This document shows positions 54,484 to 63,840 of a stretch of DNA of 64,000 nt, piece after piece. The stretch lies in assembly GCF_030269925.1 (NCBI RefSeq), contig NC_085133.1, forward strand, positions 4,918,001-4,982,000. Direction: 5' to 3'. A program made the position numbers and the translations under genes. Origin of the DNA: Bombyx mori. Its lineage: Eukaryota; Arthropoda; Insecta; Lepidoptera; Bombycidae. The notes under the pieces are model-generated. The model had not been told where the DNA came from. It saw only the letters and a program-made list of their open reading frames with translations, and searched no databases. The stretch's first letter is position 1; the number at the start of each line of letters is the position of its first letter.

Positions 54484-54843
54484 TTTTTTTTCCTACCTAT
54501 GCCTTGAGATGCTATTTTTTTTTATTGCTTAGATGGGTGGACGAGCTCACAGCCCACCTGGTATTAAGTGGTTACTGGAGCCCATAGACATCTACAACGC
54601 AAATGCGCCACCCACCTTGAGGTATAAGTTCTAAGATCTCAGTATAGTTACAACGGCTGCCCCACCCTTCAAACCGAAACGCATTACTGCTTCACGGCAG
54701 AAACAGGCAGGGCGGTGGTACCAACCCGCGCGGACTCACAAGAGGTCCTACCACCAGTAAAAATGCTATTTTAGCTTCTCCTTGACGTGTGTGTTGCTAA
54801 TACTGGCCCTGAGAAGATCCGGCGAGAAACTCAGTGGGCTTGT
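54484..54843 (-). mobile_element. BMC1-like LINE fragment split by Bm1
   Basis: TTTCCTACCTATGCCTTGAG before the SINE; TTTTAGCTTCTCC, then GAGAAGATCCGGCGAGAAAC and TCAGTGGGCTTGTAT after it. Internal segments are deleted relative to the intact copy. Confidence 0.8.
54519..54762 (-). mobile_element. Bm1 SINE, cut at the ACTGGTGG point, 10-bp TSD
   Basis: ATGCTATTTT at 54,509-54,518 and 54,763-54,772. The SINE begins (minus strand) TTTTACTGGTGGTAGGACC, so the headless form inserted as a unit into the LINE fragment. Confidence 0.9.
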
Positions 54844-54844
54844 A

Positions 54845-55244
54845 TTGCTTAATTTCTATCCTACCATTTAAGCCAGAAGGAATAATCGCTACGCGTCATT
54901 TGTACGTGGAATATAGTACCCACCTAACCTCATAGATTATCAAAACTCACAGATAATAATAGGAAGCATTGAGAAAAATATCTGATCGTTATAATATTTA
55001 TTTTTTATAATTAACTTAATTAATTTCATTTTAATTCTTTTGCATAAGATCGTCCAATTTGTTGTAAACGATCTGGCCTTAGGCTGTAACGATTGGTGGC
55101 GAACGGTGATCATTATCGCTTTATTGTATTAATGTTGCTGTTTGTATTTAAATTGGTGGTCTTGAAACATTGGCGAGAGAATGAAAGCCATGTTGAAGAT
55201 GTATCGAAATGCACAGCCGTAAATTATCTCATGTACATTATAAA
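54845..55244. other. AT-rich sequence without recognised feature
   Basis: No repeat or coding frame recognised. Confidence 0.45.
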
Positions 55245-55597
55245 TCGACGCCTCCAATGAACACTACGCTAACTCCAAATTCGTAGATTTGCAGGAGGAG
55301 CGTTGAAACGAAAAAAGTTGATAAAATCTTTATTATTCAAATTCAAATTCAAATTCAAAATCATTTATTTCAACTTAGATGTCAGTATGACACACTTGTT
55401 GAATGTCAAAATACAAATAACAATATTGCAGATATATTTATGGTTTTTTTGTGTAACTAGCTGATTTACTTTTGCTCCGAACCCCATCATTAATTATAAT
55501 TTATTAATTATAATACTTTTAACATAATGAAGCGATTTGCGTGAAAAACGAAAATTTCAAAATTTTGAGTTAGAGTAGTGTTCATTGGAGGCATCGA
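55245..55597. mobile_element. Inverted-repeat element, ~38-bp TIRs
   Basis: The left end TCGACGCCTCCAATGAACAC is the reverse complement of the right end GTGTTCATTGGAGGCATCGA with one mismatch; the match continues inward (ACTACGCTAACTCCAAATT). The interior has a (TTCAAA)n run at about 55,338. ATCGAAATGCA occurs at 55,203 and 55,593, near both ends. Target duplication unclear. Confidence 0.7.
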
Positions 55598-55617
55598 AAT
55601 GCAAAATAATAATTCAT

Positions 55618-55692
55618 CGATTCGATGGTGCAGTGGTTAGCGCGTTCGACTGCTGAGCCGAGGGCCGTGGGTTCGATTCTCACGTCGGGCAT
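55618..55692 (+). mobile_element. tRNA-derived SINE head (tRNA-Lys-like 3' half)
   Basis: TGGTGCAGTGGTTAGCGCG fits a Pol III A box and GTGGGTTCGATTCTCAC a T arm with B box, with GTCGGGC after it. The acceptor stems do not pair and the anticodon stem is poor, so this is not a working tRNA gene. An A/T-rich TTTATTTATTT stretch and a repeat also found at 57.5 kb follow. Confidence 0.55.
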
Positions 55693-55707
55693 ACATTTAT
55701 TTATTTA

Positions 55708-55800
55708 TTTATTTAATAAGTTGCACCAACAAAGTGATCATCAATACAAAACATTGACAAATTGACAAAAGTTCATGGCAGATGTCACCTCAATTATAGG
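55708..55800. repeat. ~90-bp dispersed repeat, copy 1
   Basis: GTTGCACCAACAAAGTGATC through GACAGATGTCACCTCAATT-like sequence, about 90% identical to 57,531-57,610. Both copies are preceded by a TTTA-rich run. Confidence 0.75.
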
Positions 55801-56021
55801 TGCAATCGACATTGCATTAACATCAAAAATAAAAATAAAATATACAGCTAAGATTATTCGCGTGGTTTGTTTGCTTTATGACTGGGCTAATAAATATTTG
55901 TATTTAAACGTATTTAAACATTTATGTTTCACATAGTACACAGAAGTTTGGGGCTAGACGATCACTTTGTGATTTGTTATCCACAGCATATTTTCATAAA
56001 TTCATACAATATATGTATCAT

Positions 56022-56393
56022 CATCATTATTATCCTGCCCTTCTCCCGTTACCTGGGGTCGGCGCAACATGTTTTCTCCTTCCATACTCTTCTATCATAT
56101 ACCATTTCTTCGCTCACTCCCCTCTTACCCATATCGTCTTTCACGCAATCCATCCATTTCTTCTTAGGTTTACCTCTTCCTCTATATCTTTCCACACTCA
56201 TAGTTAACATTTTCTTACCAACCTCATTTTCATCTCGTCTCATCGCATGTCCATAGCATCCCAAAAGCGCACTTCTTAGCTTCTCTGTCACAGGTGCCAC
56301 TTTCAGACTTTCTCTAACATATTCATTCCGTATTCTATCCATTCTCGTTACTCCACACATCCATCGCAACATTCGCATCTCTGCTGCATGCAA
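56022..56393 (-). pseudogene. RTE-like LINE ORF C-terminus, 114 codons
   Basis: Minus frame: MRMLRWMCGVTRMDRIRNEY, APVTEKLRSALLGCYGHAMR, RGRGKPKKKWMDCVKDDM, ending KEKTCCADPR and a stop, then a (GAT)n-like tail (TGATGATGATAC on the minus strand). This is the classic C-terminal segment of one lepidopteran RTE-type LINE (MLRWMCG...GH.MRR...GRP.KRW.D). The frame has no stop over these codons, but endonuclease and RT are missing. The two plus-strand frames over it are shadows. Confidence 0.8.
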
Positions 56394-57000
56394 TCACCTT
56401 TCATCGCCAATATATGTATATTATGCATTAAAAAAACATACCGCTTTGGGCACTTCATGGCCAAGAAGTACCCAAAACGCACCTCTTCACGTAACGGGAG
56501 TAGTGTTCGGAACTTGTATATATTCAAGCTTATCTCGAAAATGTCGTAAGCGGCAGGCAGGCATTTGTCAAATATCTTGTGTTGTATGATGGCTGACCGC
56601 CACTCCACCATTGGAGTATCGAGGCTGCAAAAAAAAACAATGGTGGTTGAGATCTGATCTGATAGCTGACGCGAAAGCGGTGAGTATTTTTTCATTGCCT
56701 TATAGCTGATGTCCATTTTTTACGACCCTTATGTTCCCTTAGGGGCCTTCGTCGACTTATTGTCGTTTTATCACCACCTTTCGGAAGCCTTTGGGAGTTC
56801 AAAATAACAAATCCACGAACATAAACCCACGCGGATAGACTAACGTGTATTTTATGCATGAATTTATAATTTAATTAAGTGCGACACTGCAGAAACATTT
56901 TGATAGCGTATTTGCGAGATGTACACATGCAAATATACAGCCCGGTTCATTTGTTTAATTAGACGGTATCAATCCTCAAAATAATGTTTTTCATGTATAC
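56394..57000. other. Sequence with an unrecognised 122-codon minus frame
   Basis: The frame at 56,348-56,716 begins outside the LINE fragment and overlaps it. A central part (CLPAAYDIFEISLNIYKFRT) weakly resembles minus-strand codons at 620-720, suggesting a shared old repeat. Not called as a gene. Confidence 0.35.
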
Positions 57001-57215
57001 GAACTCACAACTTATAGTAAGTTAAGTGGTAGCCGATCCTCATAGACATTAATTACAACATGAAATCGTTCATCTATCTTGAGGTCTTTATCTCAATAGT
57101 TTAGAAATTACGGACATTATTTTTGTGAATTTCATTTTTATTACAGGATGTTGTTATTCCTTCGTCGTGGAAGTCAGTCGTGAAAATCAGTCAAGTACGT
57201 ATTTCAACGGTTTAA
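57000..57215 (-). mobile_element. Strongly diverged Bm1-like SINE
   Basis: GAACTCACAACTTATAGTAAGTTAAGTGGT, split here as GAACTCACAAC and GTTAAGTGGTAGCC, then ATTACAGGATGTTGTTATTC and CGTGGAAGTCAGTCGTGAA in order. No intact head. Confidence 0.55.
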
Positions 57216-57256
57216 ACAATAATCTCATACGAGTTATGGCGTCATCATCGAGCGCG

Positions 57257-57375
57257 CTTTTTTTCCGTACCTACGCTGATGGTTTAGGGAGACCATGTCA
57301 TCGTAACCAGGCTAGTAGGTAAGCTCACGGGGCTCAAACCTGGCGATGTTGCTAACACGAACCCTAGCAAGGGCT
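57257..57375 (-). mobile_element. Diverged BMC1-like LINE 3' fragment
   Basis: CGCTGATGGTTTAGGGAGAC, GTAAGCTCACGGGGCTCAAA and GTTGCTAACACGAACCCTAG in the plus reading. Poly-T at left. Confidence 0.7.
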
Positions 57376-57530
57376 CGACCGCGCGGCTTGTGTACTGCTC
57401 AAGGGACATACTAAACGACTCCCCTAATTACTGTACAATGCTAGCCTCAACGTCCGAACCCCGCCTGTGACAGAACCGGGAGAGGTAGGAAGGGCGACCG
57501 GGGCACTTTATTTATTTAATTATTGATTTA

Positions 57531-57610
57531 GTTGCACCAACAAAGCGATCATCAATACAAAACATTGACAAATTGACATTTATTGCATGACAGATGTCAC
57601 CTCAATTGAA
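57531..57610. repeat. ~90-bp dispersed repeat, copy 2
   Basis: See copy 1 at 55,708; same orientation, joined directly to the next element at 57,608. Confidence 0.75.
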
Positions 57611-57720
57611 GCCGTCAGAGCAAAAGTGGCCTGGTCCAAAATTTTTCACATTCGTGCTTAAACATTACAATTTATTTAAAACCTAATAAATTTTGATGCA
57701 AAACCGTCCTGTCCTATTTG
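57608..57720. mobile_element. Half copy of the inverted-repeat element at 44.7 kb
   Basis: GCCGTCAGAGCAAAAGTGGC start, then TTTATTTAAAACCTAATAAA and TTTTGATGCAAAACCG, as in the body of 44,721-45,199. Stops at 57,720, where a short Bm1 stub (ACTGGTGGTAGGACCTCTTG) begins. Confidence 0.65.
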
Positions 57721-57882
57721 GACTGGTGGTAGGACCTCTTGTGACCACTTTACCCGGGCTATGTCTCGGGCGTGAATCGGGCAAAAGTGGACGAGTTTTT
57801 TAAATCTATGACCCCGACGTTTAAACATGTTCGGCCACCGAGTCACACAAATATACCATTTTTTTTATTCAGTATGATTTTA

Positions 57883-58095
57883 CATGTATTCACGAATGGC
57901 TTCCACGGTGGAGGAATAAGATCGTTTAATTAAAATCAAACGCGCAAAATTATAATTCGCCTAATTACTGTACAATTGAGACGCGAACCTCAATTCTCAA
58001 GGTGGCATTCTCATTTTGATGGTAACGGACTTCGCTAATCGCTTACCACCACCACTCACCAGATAGGCAATTTCTCCTGTCTACGCTATGAAAAA
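57883..58095 (+). mobile_element. Diverged Bm1-like SINE
   Basis: CACGAATGGCTTCCACGGTG, AAAATTATAATTCGCCTAATTACTG in shortened form, TCTCAAGGTGGCATTC and an A-run near 58,090. Internal blocks missing. Confidence 0.55.
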
Positions 58096-58467
58096 AACCC
58101 CACCCTTCATTGAGACTGCAGCCAATTAATCTTCTTCGTATAACAATTTCATAATTCAATTCATACGTTTTGTTTTATCAAAACGTTCGCCCTGTGAGTA
58201 GTCGTTTTTGATATCACACTAGAAAAAGATGCAAGGAATTGCGTGGGTGCCTTTGGTTCAACGATAACGATAAAGAAATGACTTCATAGATAACTTCACA
58301 GAAGCTCGACTATTTAATTTATTTGTTGAGGACTTTGGTAGTGTATGCAGAAATGAAGTTAACTTTTTTTTTTAACACGTTTTCATTTATTTAATGGAAA
58401 ATCGTCGTTTTGGGTATTCGAATTTTAGCACACCCCCATACAACTACTATACAACTACTAAACCCAT

Positions 58468-58601
58468 CTAACTATACTGAGACCTTAGAAATGATATCTT
58501 AAGGTGGGTAGCGCATTTACGTTGTAGTTATCTATGGGCTCCAGTAACCACTTAACACCAGGTGGGTTGTGAGCTCGTCCACCCATCTAAGCCATAAAAA
58601 A
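58468..58601 (+). mobile_element. Bm1 SINE tail copy, cut at the GTAACTATAC point
   Basis: CTAACTATACTGAGACCTTA to CTAAGCCATAAAAAAAA. No head. Confidence 0.85.
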
Positions 58602-58604
58602 AAT

Positions 58605-59125
58605 ACAGTCGATAAATTGATATAGCAATTGTTGCGCGCGCCACGCCATTGCCAACCTGACGAATGCTTCTTCTAAAGTATCAATAACAAATGTATAGAC
58701 TCTCGAATCGGAATAAGGACGGGCTAAAGCATAACGTAAACAAACAAACAAAGCCAATTTCATTCCATCAAACAAACAAAGCCATTAAAAAAGAGACACA
58801 TTTCATTTATTTAAATATATAGGGATTTCCATAAACTTGTACATCTAGAACACAGTTCGTCTAAGTTCGTAAATTCAGAAATATTACTTACCAATAGTTA
58901 AGTAATTATCTCACATTTCCCCACTATTAATTGTAAGTATAAGCAGGAAGGTATAGAGAAGGAAATATATGAAAAAGAAAATTTTTAGCCACATTTAATA
59001 ATTAAATTACTTTTTTAAAAATAATCGCATCTATTGACTGAATTCGAGCTTAAGCATAACAACTCCCAACTTGTAGTTCAACTTTAATCACCATTCTAAT
59101 TAAACAATATAATAGAGAGAGATGG
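58605..59125. other. AT-rich sequence without recognised feature
   Basis: Contains a short local repeat of CAAACAAACAAAGCCA near 58,739 and 58,771. No coding frame recognised. Confidence 0.45.
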
Positions 59126-59137
59126 AGAAGTCTCTCA

Positions 59138-59469
59138 TGCATTAGACGCCTTCAGCTCTAACACTAGGAGCAGGCTTAGGGACCTCGGTAACCGTACTCG
59201 TCGAACTCGACAAAGAGTTCGCCGTGCAGCCTAACCCATGAATCAGCTCGCTGAGTTTCTCGCCGGATCTTCTCAGCGGGTCGCGATTCCGATCCGGTAG
59301 TAGATTCATTCGCGAAGCAGCTACTCTTGAGCTGTTAGGTCTCCTTCGGAATCGCTCGGGTAGCTGTTAGCAAATCCCACCCCTCCTGGCTGAGCCTTTG
59401 CTCGCCCACCTGTCCTGGTGAAACTGGAAAGGCCTCCGGGCCACCAGTAATCCTTCAATCATAAAAAAA
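59138..59469 (+). mobile_element. BMC1-related LINE subfamily B, 332-bp copy with 12-bp TSD
   Basis: Longer sister of 8,485-8,681; includes GAGTTTCTCGCCGGATCTTC and the subfamily-specific 3' UTR ending in ATCATAAAAAAAA. AGAAGTCTCTCA at 59,126-59,137 and 59,470-59,481. Confidence 0.88.
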
Positions 59470-59481
59470 AGAAGTCTCTCA

Positions 59482-59822
59482 AAAGCCGCAACCAAGCATT
59501 AAGACATACGTAACCACAACCACTCCGCCAGGAGGATACGACTGAGAAGAAGAATTAAAGAATTATTTGAAATAATCATTTCTATCCTTACCATAGAATG
59601 AGTTAATAACGAAACGTCGTTTGATAATTATTAATTAATACTAATAGATGCAGAAATTTCTACGAATGCTGCTGTCGAAAATAAATTTCAAACCCAACTG
59701 ATAATTTCCGAGAAGAACGCGTTTTAAAAACATCTAGTTTGTTTTTATCAATATTTTAAATGCCACCATCTTTTCCACGTGAATCACATAGCAATTGCGT
59801 TGTATTTCCCTTTTGTTTGTCA
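59482..59822. other. Sequence without recognised feature
   Basis: No repeat or coding frame recognised. Confidence 0.45.
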
Positions 59823-60284
59823 TCTATATATTAATACGTGAAGCAAAAACTTTGTATCCCTTTTTACGAAAATTGCGCGGACGGAGGAGTTTGAAATTTT
59901 CCACACTTATAGATAATATAGAGAAGAAGTGCACAATGCTAATATTTTTTTTAAATAATGTATAAAAGATACATTAAATCAATAACGAAAAAATTACACA
60001 CACTACATACCATGTATTTGACGCACACACGTATGCATACTATTTATTGTCAAACTTTTGCTCTTGACATTTGTTGTCAAATTGAGATTAAATATTATTT
60101 GTCTTTGTTAATATTTTTATAATGTAGCCTTGGCGAAATTTGTGATTATAGAAGTATAAAATATATAGAAGTATAATAGAAGAATAATATATAATATATA
60201 GTATATAGAAGTATAATAGTGTACAAACTTATTATACAATTCCAATTAACTATAGTCGAATTTCGACTACTGCGGGAACTCTAG
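59823..60284 (+). mobile_element. Non-autonomous Helitron, copy 3 (462 bp)
   Basis: Starts TCTATATATTAATACGTGAA after A (59,822) and ends TACTGCGGGAACTCTAG before T (60,285), with the palindrome TAGTCGAATTTCGACTA 11-12 nt from the end. Same family as 2,903 and 46,597. Confidence 0.92.
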
Positions 60285-60705
60285 TTAATATAAATGTTCC
60301 TTCCTCTATTAAGTAAAAATTTAATAAGACAACCCTCGCTCCAATAATTTTATCACCTCGTATTCGAAACGCAATATTTATTTGCGGGATGCTCATTTTA
60401 TTTGTAGCCGTCGCCATTCTGTCGCGTGTTTATGAAAACTATCGTTGTTAACACGACACTCTCACGACGACTCGTGGAAACATTAATTACCTAGCTACGA
60501 ACGATCATATTAACGTGTACCAGATGTTGAAGAAATTCGCAGTCTTTCACTACAATTACGTATTTTCGTATCATCTATCTGCACGGATAACCGCTTAGCA
60601 TCCGGTGCTTAGTTCGAGAACATTCCGTAACCTTAAACTTCAACAATCGTCAATGTTCAAATTAATTTCACAATTCTCGCCAAATCTATTTCGAACATGT
60701 TATTT
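60285..60705. other. Sequence without recognised feature
   Basis: No repeat or coding frame recognised. Confidence 0.45.
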
Positions 60706-60875
60706 TTGTTTATTGCTAAGATGGGTGGACGAGCTCATAGCCCACGTGGTGTTAAGTGGTTACAGGAGCCCATAGACATCAGTAACGTAAATGCGCCACC
60801 TACCTTGAGATATAACTTCTAAGGTCTCAAGTATAGTTACAACGGCTGCCCCACCCTTCAAACCGAAACGCTTTA

Positions 60876-61589
60876 TGCCGAGTTTACATTACGAAATTAG
60901 TGTCATGCATGTTGAGCTCAGTTTCACGAAAGTAGTTTCGATATATGCGAAAGTAATTTCGTTAAAAAATTAGTGTCGCGAAATCCACAGTATCGCAGTA
61001 ACCATGGCGCCGTCAGCATCAAAGCTATATTTTGCTATATTCAATGTGGCTAAAGAAATGCTTATATACCTATAAACTTAAAAAAAGACAATCAAGAAAA
61101 AAAAAGTTGGTAGATTCGAGGTTGGTCAACAAGAAGGCATTTAGGTGCAATGAAGTTAGTCTCTGAATTAGCAGATGAAGATCCTGAGAGTTATAAAAAC
61201 TATTTTCGAATGAGTGAAGATAATTTTGATTTTTTACTGTAGGTGTTTCGGGACCCTTGTCATTGATATTCATTAATAAGATCTATATTTTTTTCTGTAC
61301 TCCATCGTTGGTTTGCCATTTTCAACGCTTGAAGCGCGTCCGAACTAACAATACACACGTCCGCACAGCGCAGGCGCTTTCGCGACATTAGTTTCACGTC
61401 GCGTCTACACTATGAAATTAGTTGCATGACACTAATTTCACCAAAAAATCGCGCAGGGCACGAAACTAATTTGCATGCATGAAATTAATGCATGCATTAC
61501 GAAAGTATTAAATTACACGTGAAACTGTTGGTAAAACTAATGTCACGAAATTAATTTCACGCCACTAATTTCGTAATGTAAATTCGGCT
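60876..61589. mobile_element. PIF/Harbinger-like DNA element, 26-bp TIRs, TTA TSD
   Basis: The left end TGCCGAGTTTACATTACGAA and the right end, as its reverse complement, agree over about 26 bp with one or two mismatches; TTA is duplicated (60,873-60,875; 61,590-61,592). A 3-bp TTA/TAA target is usual for PIF/Harbinger. It contains many subterminal GAAATTAGTG/CACTAATTTC words in both orientations and a broken transposase start (next entry). 714 bp, too short to be autonomous. Confidence 0.85.
61105..61242 (+). pseudogene. Harbinger transposase N-terminal fragment
   Basis: The plus frame from 61,105 reads S-W-stop, then IRGWSTRRHLGAMKLVSELA, DEDPESYKNYFRMSEDNFDF and a stop at 61,240. The pattern W(W/V)R.W...R...GA...L..EL...D...Y.N..RM....F..LL is the conserved N-terminal segment of PIF/Harbinger (HARBI1-like) transposases. 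About 45 codons remain; one stop replaces a probable Trp codon, and the DDE catalytic region is absent. Together with the TTA duplication this identifies the host element as a deletion derivative. The shadow frame on the minus strand (61,070-61,273) is not real. Confidence 0.75.
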
Positions 61590-61669
61590 TTACTGCTTCA
61601 CGGCTGATACAGGCAAGATGGTGGTACCTACTCGCGCGGACTCACAAGAGGTCCTACCACCAGTATAAC

Positions 61670-63135
61670 ACATAACTAATTTATAATAATTAACACATAA
61701 ATGTAAGGAACGCGTATAATATGATAGCGGCTTATTCAGTTTGTATGCACGACGCTTTGAAATATCGGACAAACAATTAACTTCAAAATCACACGTTCAA
61801 ATCGTCAAATAAAATATTTTTATAACGAATATAACTAATATTCGAAATAAAACTTCATTAAATAACATGCAAATAATACATTGAAGCAAACTAAATCATT
61901 TTTAATCCCAACGCTATGTTTGTATTGGCATAACAAGAAAAATATATTCTGATATCGTGAAACAACTTTGTAATGATATCTCGATCCTATATCGCGCTCT
62001 GTGACACTAACTAAATGTACAGTGAAGTACATAACATTTATTTATATTGTACATTGGAAAGTAAAATGATAAAGGAAAAATGGTAGTGTAGTTAAAATGA
62101 TTTATTTGTCTATTACCATTTGTAAAACAGAACAAAATCTGTGATGGCATTCGATAAATTTTAAAGAAATTTCAATTGTCATTTATTTACGAACTCTTGT
62201 TTTATTGTTCGATCTGGATTATTATCAGTACACACGCAACCTTATTTATTTATTTAATTTAAAAAAAAGTACTTGTGTGATACCTACTAGTGATGTGTAC
62301 AAACATTTAACATTGAGAATAAATGAAACTATTTAATTTATGGCCTGATGCATGTGATTATTCACATTATTCACCGGTAGCTTCGACCTAATTGGAAACA
62401 AACAAAGAAACATTAACACTTGAATTCACAAAGACTCTGTAGTAACAATTGAAAGAATTTAACTAATTAATTTCGAACGAAGTTCTTTAGACTAAAAGAT
62501 CCCGGTAGCGGGATTTCGACAGTTCCCGGGATACGAAGTACGGCGAGAACTTTAAACACATTCGATGCTCGAACGATTAAATAAATTAACTCTACTTAAC
62601 TGAAGAATGTTAAATATAGATCTGCGTTTATTCTCACAAAGGTTGACACAGTATAGGCGAAGCAGTAAGACGACTTTACATCATAAATGTATCTTGTCCG
62701 CTTATCTCAAGTTAAGTGCTATCATTACGTACGTCCCTGATATTTATTCTGAACACAAGTTAATTTACAAATAAATTGTCAGAGTAAATGCATTAAATAC
62801 GGGCAACATTTACAATCTAATATAATATCTATTTGCAATTCATTTGTGGACTGTTTTTGCATTATTATCTGTGATGGCAGTCGATACAGGGACGATCTGG
62901 TATCTAGCAGTTACCGTGGACAAAACAATATAAGACGTAACACTTTCAACTTAAGACACAATACCTCAGTCTAATGCCTGTCTATAATTGGTTTCTGGAA
63001 GTATCTTTTGAGGTATATTCAGATAATTTAAAGCCATCACCCGTTTTCGTTTCCGACGGTCGTCGACTGCGTTTCTATAGCGAGAAATAGAACCGAAGCT
63101 GGACGTATCCTACCACGGTACATGTACAGTCGAGA
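61670..63135. other. 1.5 kb of AT-rich sequence without recognised gene
   Basis: Only short frames (60-65 codons) occur, the first overlapping the SINE end. No repeat family recognised. Confidence 0.45.
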
Positions 63136-63138
63136 AGT

Positions 63139-63253
63139 ATTTTTTAGCGGTATGCAGCGGCTTAACTGTATCCCTGGCATTGCTGACGTACATGAGCGAT
63201 GGTAACCACTCACCATCAGGTGGACCATATACTCGTCTACAAGCACAATACAA
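63139..63253 (+). mobile_element. LINE tail copy, diverged
   Basis: AGCGGTATGCAGCGGCTTAA to GTCTACAAGCACAATACAAA, including GGTAACCACTCACCATCAGG. Same ~120-nt unit and same start point as at 35.3 kb. Confidence 0.8.
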
Positions 63254-63840
63254 ATATGTATATATATAAGCTGTTAGCAAAATAGACTATTTATGGAATA
63301 GTAGGTCCGATAACTGCTTGATAGTCCGACGTCAAAATTAAAAAAAAACCCCACTGAAATCATCTAGACTGTGTACTGAAAATATTTTAAAAAATTAAAT
63401 CTCTTGATTTACACAATATTTTGGCTACCGCATAATTAATTTTTACGATCGACCCCATCCAATAATTTCTTAACTTTATTGGTTACGAATGGCTTAGTTG
63501 AGATTAGGTATTTATTGTTAAGTTATGACTCTATCAACGCTAAGTATCGCTTATGTAAATGTTTCGTCTTCATTAGTCTGACGAATCAAAGTATTTATTG
63601 TATTTGTTTGATAAATTTCCTATTCAGAATCACAAAGTAATTTGTTGAATTTATTAAAAGCCTTAAATTTTTTGATTAGAATAGTGGTATTTTAAATTTC
63701 TGGAATGTTAATTGCAGGGAATGGCTTGGTTTTCACAATCTAAGCGCTATAGTGTTAATTTATTATTATTTACTAGTGGATCTCGATCGCGTTTTGCTAT
63801 GACTATCACTAAATTTACTAAATACACTTAAGTAACGACT
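63254..63840. other. AT-rich sequence without recognised feature
   Basis: No repeat or coding frame recognised. Confidence 0.45.

Larger units (their letters stand above)
60707..61668 (-). mobile_element. Bm1 SINE (ACTGGTGG cut form) split by a Harbinger-like element
   Basis: Tail side 60,707-60,875 ends at CGAAACGCTTTA. Head side 61,590-61,668 resumes with TTACTGCTTCACGGC and stops at CCACCAGT. Joined together they give an ordinary short-form Bm1. Confidence 0.9.

Noticed and set aside
55618..55692. Functional tRNA gene
   Set aside because: A- and B-box-like parts and a T arm are present, but the acceptor and anticodon stems do not pair. It is treated as a SINE head.
56348..56716. 122-codon minus-strand frame as a gene
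   Set aside because: Overlaps an RTE-like LINE relic in another frame; only weak similarity to another unassigned repeat.
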